Source of the DNA: Actinokineospora xionganensis
GTDB lineage: Bacteria; Actinomycetota; Actinomycetes; Mycobacteriales; Pseudonocardiaceae
Reading direction: 5' to 3'
Assembly: GCF_014323725.1 (NCBI RefSeq)
Contig: NZ_JABVED010000008.1
Location: 186,001 to 250,000 of the forward strand
Length of the DNA: 64,000 bases
The notes under the pieces are model-generated. The model worked only from the letters and a program-made list of their open reading frames with translations, was not told the origin of the DNA and made no database searches. Positions 35,543-44,297 of the stretch are shown in pieces (within the stretch, counting starts at the first letter, position 1; each line of letters starts with the position of its first letter). Made by a program: the position numbers and the translations under genes.

Positions 35543-36124
35543 ATGACGTCCACGCGCGAGCCGGTGGTCCTGCTGTCCGTCGTCGTCGTGGCCGTCGCGG
35601 CCTCGGCCATCGCGCCCCGGTCCCACGGGACACGGTTGCTCGAAGTGGCGCCCATCGCCGTGGCCGTGCCAGTCCTCGTGTGGACGTACGCCAAGTTCCC
35701 GCCGGCGCCGATCTCCTACCGGATTCTCACGGTCTCGGCCCTGCTGATCGCTCTGGGCGCCCACTACACCTATGCCGAGGTTCCGCTCGGCCACTGGATG
35801 CGTGACTGGTTCGACTTCAGCCGCAACCACTACGACCGTATCGGCCACGTCGCCCACGGCGCCACGGCCGCGATCGTGCTCCGCGAACTCCTCATCCGGC
35901 TCACGCCGCCGCGTCCGGGTTGGTGGCTCTTCGGCATCGACACCGGCCTCTGCCTGGGCGTAAGCGGCGGTTTCGAAGTCATCGAGGCGTTCGCCGCGAG
36001 TCTCAGCGGCAAGTCGGGTCAGGCCTACCTCGGAACCCAGGGTGACGAGTTCGCGCTGAACGCGGCCCACAACCAGCAGCTCTCCGCGATGGACGAACCG
36101 ATCGGGGATGTCCAGCAGGCATGA
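35543..36124 (+). CDS. DUF2238/YjdF-like inner-membrane protein, C-terminus altered
   Basis: The 193-residue form from ATG 35543 (ATG 35507 possible) has four to five helices and family motifs: ALLIALGAHYTYAEVPLG, NHYDRIGHVAHG and GFEVIEAFAA, followed by YLGTQGD. In YjdF-like proteins this last motif normally leads into a final helix with a VWDTQ-type segment. Here it is followed by a polar tail (EFALNAAHNQQLS), so the last helix is missing. The histidines and acidic residues suggest metal or proton handling, but the function of the family is unknown. Confidence 0.8.
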   Translation: MTSTREPVVLLSVVVVAVAASAIAPRSHGTRLLEVAPIAVAVPVLVWTYAKFPPAPISYRILTVSALLIALGAHYTYAEVPLGHWMRDWFDFSRNHYDRIGHVAHGATAAIVLRELLIRLTPPRPGWWLFGIDTGLCLGVSGGFEVIEAFAASLSGKSGQAYLGTQGDEFALNAAHNQQLSAMDEPIGDVQQA

Positions 36125-36169
36125 GGACGTTGTCCGCGGGGTAACCCGTGGTGGTCGAGAGGAGCCGTT

Positions 36170-36337
36170 ATGCACCGGGAGAGCGACACCCACGGGCCAC
36201 GCCAGGACGACGAGCTCAAGCACGAGCTCGACGGCACGCTCAAGGGCAACCGCCCCACCCACGCGGAGGACTGGCGGGACCCCGAGCTCAGCGAGGACGA
36301 GGAGCCGGATACACCCGGCATCCCCGAGGAGAGCTGA
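36170..36337 (+). CDS. Small acidic hypothetical protein, 55 aa
   Basis: ATG 36170 is placed seven bases after GAGAGGAG, a strong ribosome site. The product is highly charged and acidic (many Asp/Glu, with DDELKHELDGTLKGN and a DEEPDTPG tail), lacks cysteine and is probably disordered or a helical adaptor. It precedes two small membrane proteins in the same direction. No family recognised. Confidence 0.6.
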   Translation: MHRESDTHGPRQDDELKHELDGTLKGNRPTHAEDWRDPELSEDEEPDTPGIPEES

Positions 36338-36410
36338 GCCGTACCGGAAGTGTCGGGCTGATCGACTTTGGGTACTCCCCGGGGCATGGATATCTGCCAG
36401 GGAGGTCACG

Positions 36411-36827
36411 ATGTCTAAGCACCACGGCTCGAGAAGTCCGACCATGCCCTCGGATGTCGACGGCCACATCTCGATGTTCGACCGGTTCGCGACGACCGCG
36501 GCCGAGTTCGTCTCCAAGGCCTGGTTCTTCATGCTCTGCGTGCTGCTGGTGCTGCTGTGGGCGCCGTCTTACTTCCTGCTTCCGGATGTCGACACCTGGC
36601 AGCTGATCATCAACACCGCCACCACGATCGTCACCTTCCTACTCGTCGCGCTGCTGCAGAACACCCAGCGCCGGGCCGATGACGCCGTGCAGCACAAGCT
36701 CAACGCCATCGCCGACGGCCTGTCCGACCTGATGGGGCACGTCGGCATGGACAGCGCCGATCTGCGCAAGGACCGCAGGGAACTGCGCGCGGCCGTCGGA
36801 TTGGAAGACCACGAGAGCGCGTCATGA
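36411..36827 (+). CDS. Low-affinity iron permease-family small membrane protein
   Basis: The 138-residue protein has two membrane helices (about 35-58 and 65-85) joined by a short loop, and a C-terminal amphipathic helix with ALLQNTQRRADDAVQHKLNAI, the signature region of the PF04120 family. Although the family is named after yeast Fet4-like low-affinity iron permeases, bacterial members are short and their transport role is unproven. GGGAGG precedes the start. It overlaps its homologue downstream by ATGA. Confidence 0.85.
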   Translation: MSKHHGSRSPTMPSDVDGHISMFDRFATTAAEFVSKAWFFMLCVLLVLLWAPSYFLLPDVDTWQLIINTATTIVTFLLVALLQNTQRRADDAVQHKLNAIADGLSDLMGHVGMDSADLRKDRRELRAAVGLEDHESAS

Positions 36828-37231
36828 GGGCGCGGCACGTCCGCGAAGCCTTCTCCGGGACGGCTCAGGTCCTGGCCAAGGTGGCCGGTTCGCCGTGGAC
36901 GAGCGGTCTCAGCGTGCTCGTCGTGTTCACACTGCTCGTTGTCGGTGTGAGCACGAGGTTCACGCCGGGATGGCAGATCACTGTCTACGCCGCGGGTTCC
37001 CTGGTGAGCCTGCTGGTGCTGTTCAGCATCCAGCACACCACCAACCGGCAGACGAAGGCGATCCTGCTCAAGCTCGACGAACTCGTCCGGGCCACCGAGG
37101 GCGCACACGAGGAACTCATCGCCGTCGAGGACCGGGAACTGCACGAACAGGAAGAACTCCACGATCTCAAACGCCAAGGCGACCTGCGGCCGACCGGCGT
37201 GCCCGTCGAGGAAGCGAACAAAGGTGTGTGA
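36824..37231 (+). CDS. Second low-affinity iron permease-family-like protein
   Basis: This 135-residue protein mirrors the preceding one: two helices (about 28-46 and 52-70), then IQHTTNRQTKAILLKLDELV, corresponding to the family's conserved N-T-x-R-x-x-x-A...L-D segment, then a charged coiled-coil tail. The ATGA overlap suggests a heteromeric pair made from a gene duplication. Confidence 0.8.
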   Translation: MRARHVREAFSGTAQVLAKVAGSPWTSGLSVLVVFTLLVVGVSTRFTPGWQITVYAAGSLVSLLVLFSIQHTTNRQTKAILLKLDELVRATEGAHEELIAVEDRELHEQEELHDLKRQGDLRPTGVPVEEANKGV

Positions 37232-37234
37232 CCG

Positions 37235-37645
37235 TCAGTCGCGGTGCGTGGTCGCGCCCGCCCGCAGCCGGGAGTGGTAGCGGGTGTGCGCCTCGGCGAC
37301 GAGTTCCGCGCTGAGCCAGGCGATCGGGGTGATGTCGACCAGCAGCGGCTCGTTGTCCGGGCCGAAGTCCACCGGCTCGCCGTAGAGGATCCACGGGCGG
37401 GCGCCCTCATCGAGCTCGCGCAGGTACTGGCAGACCCGGCGAGCGAGCCAGTCCCGCGGGTCCAGCGACCACCAGCGCGGCACCGCGAGCGGGTTGGCCG
37501 ACAGGCCGGGCATCCGCAGGCCGCTTTCGTGGTCGGTGCTGGGATGCAGCGCGTCGGCCTCGGGTCCCTGGGAGTAGCGCAGATACACCGGCCTGCCGAG
37601 CTGGGTGATCTCCGCCAGCTGGGACAGTCCGTCCACAGTAAACAT
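37235..37645 (-). CDS. DUF6098-like protein
   Basis: The 136-residue protein has VYLRYSQGPEADAL near residue 20, GLSANPLAVPRWW near 48, and RPWILYGEPVDFGPDNEPLLVDITPIAW in its second half, recalled as typical of a small actinobacterial family (DUF6098). It is soluble, with no signal peptide. The start ATG 37645 has GGAGG about ten bases upstream. Its function is unknown. It converges with the iron permease-like pair with only three bases between stops. Confidence 0.8.
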   Translation of the reverse strand: MFTVDGLSQLAEITQLGRPVYLRYSQGPEADALHPSTDHESGLRMPGLSANPLAVPRWWSLDPRDWLARRVCQYLRELDEGARPWILYGEPVDFGPDNEPLLVDITPIAWLSAELVAEAHTRYHSRLRAGATTHRD

Positions 37646-37776
37646 GACTAGTCCGCCTCCCCGGAATTTCAACGGTTGGTCGCCCTTTGTCGGCATCGCA
37701 CTTGACGTTGGAACCGTGGTCACGTGGCGTCACGGTCCCCCCAAGGCTGCGGTTGGCGAGTTGATTCGACGGTGTT

Positions 37777-37998
37777 CTAGGGGTCAGCCTCTTCGAGGCG
37801 CAGCGCGCGGTCCTCGGGGCCGCTTGGTCGCGCGGATTCGGTGTCGCGGGCGATTTCGGTGGCCTCGGTGTCGATCAGGTCCCCGGGCAGGCCTTCGCCG
37901 TCGGGGTCGGTCGCGGAGACGAAGTTCTCGTCGCGGACGCCCTCGGCCACACCGTCCTGGTCGAGGCCTTCCTGCTGTTCCGAGCGCGGTTCGGTCAT
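37777..37998 (-). CDS. Small acidic hypothetical protein, 73 aa
   Basis: ATG 37996-37998 follows AGGAGG at ideal spacing. The product is acidic and low in complexity (Asp, Glu, Gly-rich), probably disordered, with no cysteine or membrane span. It lies 14 bp downstream of the DUF6292-like gene on the same strand, so the two form a likely operon. Confidence 0.6.
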   Translation of the reverse strand: MTEPRSEQQEGLDQDGVAEGVRDENFVSATDPDGEGLPGDLIDTEATEIARDTESARPSGPEDRALRLEEADP

Positions 37999-38012
37999 GG
38001 CTTCCTCCTGGG

Positions 38013-38444
38013 TCATTCGCGGCCGAGATAGCGCACCAGCTGGCTGGGTAAGTCGTCCTCGGCGACGCACGAGCGCAGCCGGGGCGGGTCCGGGCGGCCG
38101 CACTGGCGGCCGGCGGCCACGTCGGCGAGGAACGCGCCGACGACGCGCGGGTCGGGCACCACCTGCCCGCCGAGGTAGCGCAGCACCTGGATGTCGTGGG
38201 CCGCGTTGGTCTCGGCGACGGCCGCCCACCCGTTCTCCTCGTCCCACACCAGGGCCAGGTCGCGGTCCGGGTGGGTCGGGTCGTGTTCGTCGACCGCGAG
38301 GTAGGCGTTCGAGGGCCGCTCGACCTCCCACCACCCCGACTTCGGGGAGATGCCGACCTCGGCGCAGACGGCGGCGAAGTACCCCTCCAGTGACGCCTGG
38401 GCCACGCCGTCGGCGTCCGGGCGCTCGTTGATCTTCATCGACAC
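38013..38444 (-). CDS. DUF6292-like protein
   Basis: A GTG start at 38444, six bases after GGGAGG, is preferred over ATG 38438 and gives 143 residues. The core reads SLEGYFAAVCAEVG, WWEVERPSNAYLAV, HPDRDLALVWDEENGWAAVAE and LRYLGGQVVPDPRVV, the layout of a small soluble actinobacterial family of unknown function (DUF6292). Two cysteines occur near the end. It is transcribed divergently from the SDR gene. Confidence 0.8.
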   Translation of the reverse strand: MSMKINERPDADGVAQASLEGYFAAVCAEVGISPKSGWWEVERPSNAYLAVDEHDPTHPDRDLALVWDEENGWAAVAETNAAHDIQVLRYLGGQVVPDPRVVGAFLADVAAGRQCGRPDPPRLRSCVAEDDLPSQLVRYLGRE

Positions 38445-38624
38445 GGTCACCCTCCCTGCCTCGGCACGGGACCGTGCCGGACGCGGGCTCGCGGCACTCG
38501 CGCCTTTTCGGCAGTCATGGCGATCGTATGCCCAGGTAACGGCCTCGCAAACCCGAGACTGGTGTTTTCCCGACGCGGGCCGTGGGCAACCGCTTCGTAC
38601 AGCCGACGAAGAAAGGGCCTCGTC

Positions 38625-39452
38625 ATGACCACCACCGCTCCCCTCCCCCAGGACCGACGCGGCGCGCCGCTGCGTGCCGTGGTGACCGGAGCCGACTCCG
38701 GTATCGGGAAGGCGATCGCGGTCGCCCTGGCCCATGGCGGCGTGGACGTCGGTATCACCTGCCACCGGGATGTGGAGGGGGTCAAGGAGACCAAGCGCGA
38801 GATCGAGGAGGCAGGGGTCACCGCGGCTGTCGGCGCGCTGGACCTCACCGACCTGCCCACGTCGGCCAGCGTGATCGACGAGTTGGCCACGGAGCTGGGC
38901 GGCATCGATGTGCTGGTGAACTGCGCGGGCACCGGCAGCTCGTGCAAGGTCATGGACATGGACTTCGACGAGTGGCGGTCAGTGCTGTCGGTCGACCTCG
39001 ACGGCGCCTTCCTGTGCTCGCAGCGCGCGGCCCGGTGGATGATCAACGCCGGGCAGGGCGGGCGGATCATCAACATCACGAGCGTGCACGAACACGCGCC
39101 CCGGGTGGGGGCGGCGCCGTACTGCGCGGCCAAAGCCGGACTGGGGATGCTGACGAAGGTGCTGGCCATGGAGCTCTCGGAGCACGCGATCACGGTGAAC
39201 TCGGTGGCCCCGGGGGAGATCGCCACGCCGATGACGGGCAACGAGGACGTGGACCCCCGGACTCTGAAGCGGCCCGGCCTCCCGTCGGGCAGGCCGGGAC
39301 ACGCGGAAGAAGTCGCCGCGGTGGTGGCGTTCCTGGCTACGCCCGCGGCCGGGTACGTGACCGGCGCGTCCTATGTGGTCGATGGCGGAATGCTGCTGAT
39401 GGGGCCGCAGGCGAGCGAGCGGGTGCCCGACGCCGAATGGCGCTCCGTCTAG
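38625..39452 (+). CDS. Short-chain dehydrogenase/reductase
   Basis: ATG 38625 follows AAAGGG; upstream codons to 38517 lack family similarity. The 275-residue classical SDR has the cofactor loop TGADSGIG (21-28), NCAG (99-102), and the Ser153-Tyr166-Lys170 triad (ITSVHEHAP, PYCAAK). The motif TCHRDVEGVKET after strand 2 suggests NADP preference. It resembles gluconate/glucose-dehydrogenase-like general-stress SDRs, but the substrate is unknown. Confidence 0.9.
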   Translation: MTTTAPLPQDRRGAPLRAVVTGADSGIGKAIAVALAHGGVDVGITCHRDVEGVKETKREIEEAGVTAAVGALDLTDLPTSASVIDELATELGGIDVLVNCAGTGSSCKVMDMDFDEWRSVLSVDLDGAFLCSQRAARWMINAGQGGRIINITSVHEHAPRVGAAPYCAAKAGLGMLTKVLAMELSEHAITVNSVAPGEIATPMTGNEDVDPRTLKRPGLPSGRPGHAEEVAAVVAFLATPAAGYVTGASYVVDGGMLLMGPQASERVPDAEWRSV

Positions 39453-39459
39453 TGGCATG

Positions 39460-39486
39460 GTCGTGTGCCCGCGGACTGGGCACGAC
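39460..39486. terminator. Stem-loop between convergent genes
   Basis: GTCGTGTGCCC (39460-39470) can pair with GGGCACGAC (39478-39486) through a GC-rich stem with a two-base bulge and a seven-base loop. It fills the short gap between the convergent SDR and epimerase genes, so it could stop both transcripts. No U tract is present, as is common in actinomycetes. Confidence 0.5.
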
Positions 39487-39489
39487 GTC

Positions 39490-40518
39490 CTAGGGCCGCT
39501 TGTGTGTGCCGGGGCGCAGCGCGGGACTGGCGGACACCCCCGCGTTGTCCGCCAGTCCGCCGACCAGGTCGCGCAGTGTCGCCCCCGCGTCCAGCTTCGG
39601 CTGCCAGCCCAACTCCCGGCGGGCCAGGTCCGTGTCCAGCACCGGGCTGCCCATCGCCAGGTCGAGCCAGCCCGGCGGAGTCGGCTGCAGGTGCGCCCGC
39701 CACGACACCGCGGCCAGGGGCCGCAGCACCCGGTCCGAAGTGGGCAGCAGCCGTCTGCCCACGAGCTCGGCGACAGCGTCGGCGGACAGCGGTGGCTCGG
39801 CCGCCAGGTTCACCGGCCCGTCATAGCGTCGCACGACGGCGGCGGCGACGGCGTCGGCCACGTCCATGGCATGCACGAACTGCAGCGTCAGCGACCGAGG
39901 CAGCGGCACCACGGGAATCAGCCGCTTCTCCGCCGCTTTGAACAACAACCGCGGTGCCAGCGGGCCGAGGAAGTAACGTGCCACCTCACTGGCGGAACGG
40001 CGCTGCAGCACCAACCCCGGCCGCAACCGGGTCACCGTCAGTTCCGGCCGGGCCGCTTGGACGCCGTCCAGGATTCGCTCCACTTCGGACTTGTCCCGGC
40101 TGTAGCCCGAAGTCGAGACGCCGTCGGTGGGCCAGTTCTCGTCGATCCGGGTCGAGTCCCTCGCCGGCGAGTAGGCGCCGACGGACGACAGGTAGACCAG
40201 GTGCGGCACCTTCGCGTTCACCACCGCGTCGATCACCCGCCTGCTGCCTTCGACGTTGACCCGGTGCAGGTACTCAGGATCGTGGCTGGGCTGGATCGCC
40301 CAGGCCGCGTGGACCACGGCGTCGGCGTCGGCGAGCACGCGGACCAGCAGGTCGCTCGATTCCGGTGTCGACACGTCGATGTGGTGCCATTCGGCGCCGT
40401 CGTAGGGTGGCTCGCGGTCGGGGAGCCTGCGGCAGACCCCGACCAACTCGTTGCCGCGGAGACGTTCGATGACGGCGGTGCCGATGTTTCCGGTGCCGCC
40501 GATGACGACGATCTTCAT
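39490..40518 (-). CDS. NAD-dependent epimerase/dehydratase family protein
   Basis: The 342-residue extended SDR starts with MKIVVIGGTGNIGTAVIERL, whose GGTGNIG binds NAD(P). VYLSSVGAYSP and a later YSRDKSEVE give the active-site Ser and Tyr-x3-Lys (GYSRDK). The pattern matches NAD-dependent epimerase/dehydratases acting on nucleotide sugars or similar substrates. It is a single gene, divergent from the Ppx/GppA-like gene by 85 bp. Confidence 0.9.
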   Translation of the reverse strand: MKIVVIGGTGNIGTAVIERLRGNELVGVCRRLPDREPPYDGAEWHHIDVSTPESSDLLVRVLADADAVVHAAWAIQPSHDPEYLHRVNVEGSRRVIDAVVNAKVPHLVYLSSVGAYSPARDSTRIDENWPTDGVSTSGYSRDKSEVERILDGVQAARPELTVTRLRPGLVLQRRSASEVARYFLGPLAPRLLFKAAEKRLIPVVPLPRSLTLQFVHAMDVADAVAAAVVRRYDGPVNLAAEPPLSADAVAELVGRRLLPTSDRVLRPLAAVSWRAHLQPTPPGWLDLAMGSPVLDTDLARRELGWQPKLDAGATLRDLVGGLADNAGVSASPALRPGTHKRP

Positions 40519-40603
40519 GTGCGCCCTTTCTGCCAGACCCAGGCGTTACCCCGTGGCGGCCGGGCGAAACGTTTGACCTGCGCGATCGTGGGTATCCGCC
40601 GAC

Positions 40604-41635
40604 ATGAGAATCGGCGTGATAGACATCGGGTCGAACTCAGCCCAGCTGCAGGTGGTCGACGCCTTCACCGGCTCGCCGCCGCTACCGTCCTACGCCTTCA
40701 AACGGCCGACGCTGCTGGGTGAGGAATTCGGGCCGGACGGCGGCATCACCGACGTCGGGGTCCGGCGCGTCGTGGGGGCCGTCGCGGCGGCGCTCGCCAA
40801 GGCGCAGAAGCTCGAAATCGAGGAACTGTACGTCTTCGCGACGTCGGCCGTGCGCGACGCCGAGAACCGGGACCAGGTTGTCGACGCCATCGAGCGGCGG
40901 ACCGGGCTGCGGGTGCAGTTCCTCAGCGGCGAGGACGAAGCGCGCCTGACCTACCACGCGGCGCACCGCTGGTACGGCTGGTCCGCGGGCCGCCTGCTGC
41001 TGCTCGACATCGGCGGCGGGTCGATGGAGATCGTCCTGGGCCGCGACGCCGAGCCGGAACTGGCGGTGTCGCTGCCGCTGGGCGCGGGCAGGCTGACCCG
41101 GCGGTTCTTCACCGCCGACCCACCCCCGGCCTGCGAGATCAAGGACCTCACCCGCCACGTCCAGGACTCGGTGCGCGAGGTGGCGGACCGGCTGCGGTGG
41201 GAGGGTTCGTTCCGCCGGGCGATCGCGACTTCGAAGACGTTCAAACAGCTGGCGCGGATGGCCGGAGCGCCCCCGCAGCGCGCGGGACCGTTCGCGCGGC
41301 GGCTGCTGACCGTGGAGGATCTTGAGCAGTGGATCCCCCGGCTCGCCGAACTACCCGCCGCCCAGCGGGCCAAGTTGCGTGGCGTGTCGGGATCGCGGGC
41401 GCATCAGATCCTCGCCGGGGCGCTGACGGCCAAGATCACCATGGTGGCGCTTGGCGTGTCCACTGTGGACCTGTGTCCGTGGGCGCTGCGTGAGGGGATC
41501 ATGTTGCGGCACCTGCAGTGCGTCGACCAGGCCGAGCCGCTGCCTTTGCAGTCGGTTCGCGCTTTGCGGGACGTGGCCCCGGCCTCAGTCATCGCCCCGC
41601 GAATGCCGATGAGCTCGCTGCGGGTCGCGCCCTAG
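40604..41635 (+). CDS. Ppx/GppA-family phosphatase
   Basis: The 343-residue protein has the ASKHA-fold motifs of exopolyphosphatase/pppGpp phosphohydrolases: VIDIGSNSAQLQVVD at the start, YVFATSAVRDAENRDQV, FLSGEDEARLTYHA near residue 107, and LLLDIGGGSMEIVLG near 130. The length matches the short two-domain actinobacterial type (as in Rv0496/Rv1026) without the HD extension. Such enzymes degrade long polyphosphate and may influence (p)ppGpp levels. It stands alone on the plus strand; about 245 bp without a gene separates it from the convergent regulator. Confidence 0.92.
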   Translation: MRIGVIDIGSNSAQLQVVDAFTGSPPLPSYAFKRPTLLGEEFGPDGGITDVGVRRVVGAVAAALAKAQKLEIEELYVFATSAVRDAENRDQVVDAIERRTGLRVQFLSGEDEARLTYHAAHRWYGWSAGRLLLLDIGGGSMEIVLGRDAEPELAVSLPLGAGRLTRRFFTADPPPACEIKDLTRHVQDSVREVADRLRWEGSFRRAIATSKTFKQLARMAGAPPQRAGPFARRLLTVEDLEQWIPRLAELPAAQRAKLRGVSGSRAHQILAGALTAKITMVALGVSTVDLCPWALREGIMLRHLQCVDQAEPLPLQSVRALRDVAPASVIAPRMPMSSLRVAP

Positions 41636-41881
41636 ATCCAAGCCAGCCCGCGCGCGACAACAACCTCCAACCCACCTCGGGGGGCTGTCCTTGGCCAGTC
41701 TGTCGGCGGGCGGCGGGTTTGCGACGGGTCCGGGGATTCCTGTGGATGGATCGGCGGGGCTGTGGACAGCCACCTGGGGCGAACTGGTCGGCCGGGCGCC
41801 CGAGCGGCGCCGGTCAACTGCGGACAGAACGAGCAACTGACCCGCACGAGCTGGATCTGTTGCCGCGCGGGCCAGGTGGGC

Positions 41882-44182
41882 CTAGCGGCCCGCTACCCAG
41901 GCGGCGATCTGGGTGCGGTTGCTGAAGCCCAGTTTCGTGCGGATGTGGTCGATGTGGGTTTCCGCCGTGCGCAGGGAGATGACCAGGGACTTGGCGATCT
42001 CCCGGTTCGTCATGCCCTTCGCGACGAGTTCGGCGACTTCCATCTCCCGCTTGGTCAGCGGGGCCTCGGCCGCCTCCGGGACTTCCCGGGAGATGTCTTC
42101 GCGCAGGGCGTAGGAGATCGCGGTGTCGTTGGGCAGGGCGGCGCCGGTGGTGAATTCCGCGGCGGCGGTTTCCGCGCCCAGGCCCTCGGTCACCAAGACG
42201 ATGTCGCGCTGCATTGGCTCGACGAACGCCGTGTAGTTGGTCGGTGACGCACCGACTGAATTCCACACTGTTGTTGCCGCGCCCAGCAATCGGGCCGCAC
42301 GGCGGAGTTCGCCGAGGTGGGTCGAGCAGCCGGCGAGCACGGTCAGGGCGAAGGCCATCACCGCGCGGTCGCCGTAGCGGCGCTGCAGCCGCAGCACCGC
42401 AAGGCCCGCTTCCAACGCCTGCTCGTACTGCCCGGCCAGGTACTCCGCGGCGCTGAGCGACCACAGGGCCCAGCACCGCCAGGACACCTCACCCAATTCC
42501 GTGTACCGGTCTACGCAGTCGCGCATGACCGCGCGGCCGGTGTCCAGGTCGCCGGTCAGGCTGACGGCCAGGCCGTAGTTGAACCGCGACCACAGCTCAC
42601 CGCTGAGGTCGCCCATTTCCCGAAACGCGTTGGTCGCCCGGTGGAACAGCTCCGCGGCCTGCTCGCCGTCGTTGCCCATCAGGGCGTGGTAGGCGCGGAT
42701 GTGGTCGACGTAGGCGCGCGCGCTGTCGTCGCCTATCCGCTCGGCGACCTCGGCCGCTCCGGCCAATGTCGACTCGTAGGCGGGAATGTCGCCCTGGATC
42801 AGCGCGAGGAACGCGTCGACCCAGCCCGCCGCCGCGCGCGGCTCGCTGTCGCCGGGGGCGACGCCGACCAGCCGCGCGCACCACATGCGGCCCTCGGTCA
42901 GCAGGCCGCGGATGACCCAGTACTCCTTGATGTCGGTCACCATGCGCAGCCCGACCAGGGCCTCCGCCGCGCCGCCGACGCAGTAGTCCAGTGCCTGCCG
43001 CAGATTGGCGTGCTCGAAGTCGATCCGGTCGAGCTTGGCCGGGCTGAACCACTCGGCCGCGAACTGCTCCGTCAGCCCGGCGCACCAGTCGCGGTGCCTG
43101 CGGCGCATCCGGTCCAGCTCGCCGTTCGCTCGCAGCCGCTCCTCGCCGTACTGCCGGACCGTCTCCAGCATGCGGAACCGGACCAGCCCGTGGTGTTCCT
43201 CGCGCAGCAGGATGGACTTGTCGATCAGGCCGTCGAGCACGTCGAGCAGCTCGTCGCGGTCCAGGCCGTCGCCGCAGCACGCCGTCTCGGCCGCCTCGAG
43301 ATCGAAGCCACCGGTGAACACCGCCGCCCGCGCCCACAGCAGGCGTTCCTGCTCGGTGCAGAGCTGGTGGCTCCAGTCGATCAGGGTCGCCAGGGTCTCG
43401 TGCCTGCTCGGCGCGGACCGGTTGGCCTGGGTGAGCAGGGTGAACCGCTTGTTTAGCCGGTCGGCGAGCTGGCGGGCCGACAGCGAGCGCAGCCGGACCG
43501 CGGCGAGTTCGATGGCCAGCGGCAGGCCGTCGAGCGCCCGGCACAGCCGGATCACGTCCTCGACGTCGTCCTCGGTGATGGTGAACGACGGGACGACGGC
43601 GGTCGCGCGGTCCAGGAAGAGCCGGACCGCGTCGTATTTCTCCATCGCCGCGACGGACTCGCCCGGCTCCGGCACGGCCAGCGGCTGCACCGGCAGCACG
43701 TGCTCGCCCGCGACGCCGAGCGACTGCCTGCTCGTCGCCAGGACCACCACGTCCGGGCACGAGGTGAGAATGGCCTCCACCAGCCCCGCGCTCGCCTCGA
43801 CGAGGTGCTCGCAGTTGTCGAGCACCAGCAACAGCCTGCGCGCCCGCAGGTGGTCGACGACCAGGTCGATCGGCGCCCTGGTGGACCGGTCACCCAGGCC
43901 GAGCCGGTCGGCGACCGTGTTCACCAACAGTTTCGGCTCGTGCAGCTCGGCGAGGCCGACGAAGACCACGTCGTCGCCGAACGACGGCCGCACCGCGGCG
44001 GCCACCCGCAGCGCCAGCCTCGTCTTGCCCACCCCGCCCGGTCCGGTGAGGGTCACCAGCGGCGCGACTCCGAGCAGCCGTTTGACTTCGCGGATCTCGG
44101 TCCCGCGCCCGACGTAGGTCGTGATCTCGGCGGGCAGCCGGGGTCCCGGCAACCGCTGCACAGCCGCGTTCGTCACGCTCAC
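41882..44182 (-). CDS. STAND/NB-ARC-type ATPase with C-terminal LuxR helix-turn-helix (paralogue)
   Basis: The GTG-started 766-residue protein has the same architecture as that at 26904-29210: Walker A GPGGVGKT (47-54), Walker B LLLVLDNCEHLVEA, LATSRQSLGVAGEH, GLPLAIELAAVRLRSLS, a TPR-like middle and a LuxR HTH (LTKREMEVAELVAKGMTNRE) ending IAAWVAGR. Identity is highest in the ATPase and HTH parts, where even the DNA shows identical stretches of over 20 bases. It probably responds to a different signal through its divergent middle region. Neighbouring genes do not reveal a target. Confidence 0.92.
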   Translation of the reverse strand: MSVTNAAVQRLPGPRLPAEITTYVGRGTEIREVKRLLGVAPLVTLTGPGGVGKTRLALRVAAAVRPSFGDDVVFVGLAELHEPKLLVNTVADRLGLGDRSTRAPIDLVVDHLRARRLLLVLDNCEHLVEASAGLVEAILTSCPDVVVLATSRQSLGVAGEHVLPVQPLAVPEPGESVAAMEKYDAVRLFLDRATAVVPSFTITEDDVEDVIRLCRALDGLPLAIELAAVRLRSLSARQLADRLNKRFTLLTQANRSAPSRHETLATLIDWSHQLCTEQERLLWARAAVFTGGFDLEAAETACCGDGLDRDELLDVLDGLIDKSILLREEHHGLVRFRMLETVRQYGEERLRANGELDRMRRRHRDWCAGLTEQFAAEWFSPAKLDRIDFEHANLRQALDYCVGGAAEALVGLRMVTDIKEYWVIRGLLTEGRMWCARLVGVAPGDSEPRAAAGWVDAFLALIQGDIPAYESTLAGAAEVAERIGDDSARAYVDHIRAYHALMGNDGEQAAELFHRATNAFREMGDLSGELWSRFNYGLAVSLTGDLDTGRAVMRDCVDRYTELGEVSWRCWALWSLSAAEYLAGQYEQALEAGLAVLRLQRRYGDRAVMAFALTVLAGCSTHLGELRRAARLLGAATTVWNSVGASPTNYTAFVEPMQRDIVLVTEGLGAETAAAEFTTGAALPNDTAISYALREDISREVPEAAEAPLTKREMEVAELVAKGMTNREIAKSLVISLRTAETHIDHIRTKLGFSNRTQIAAWVAGR

Positions 44183-44297
44183 TCACCACCACCCAAGTGC
44201 TCGGCGCAACAGTCTGACAGAAGTCAGACATTTCCGACCGCCGCCACTTCGCACTTGATCTTGGCGTGGATGACCCGAACGCGCGAGGCGAGGCTCG

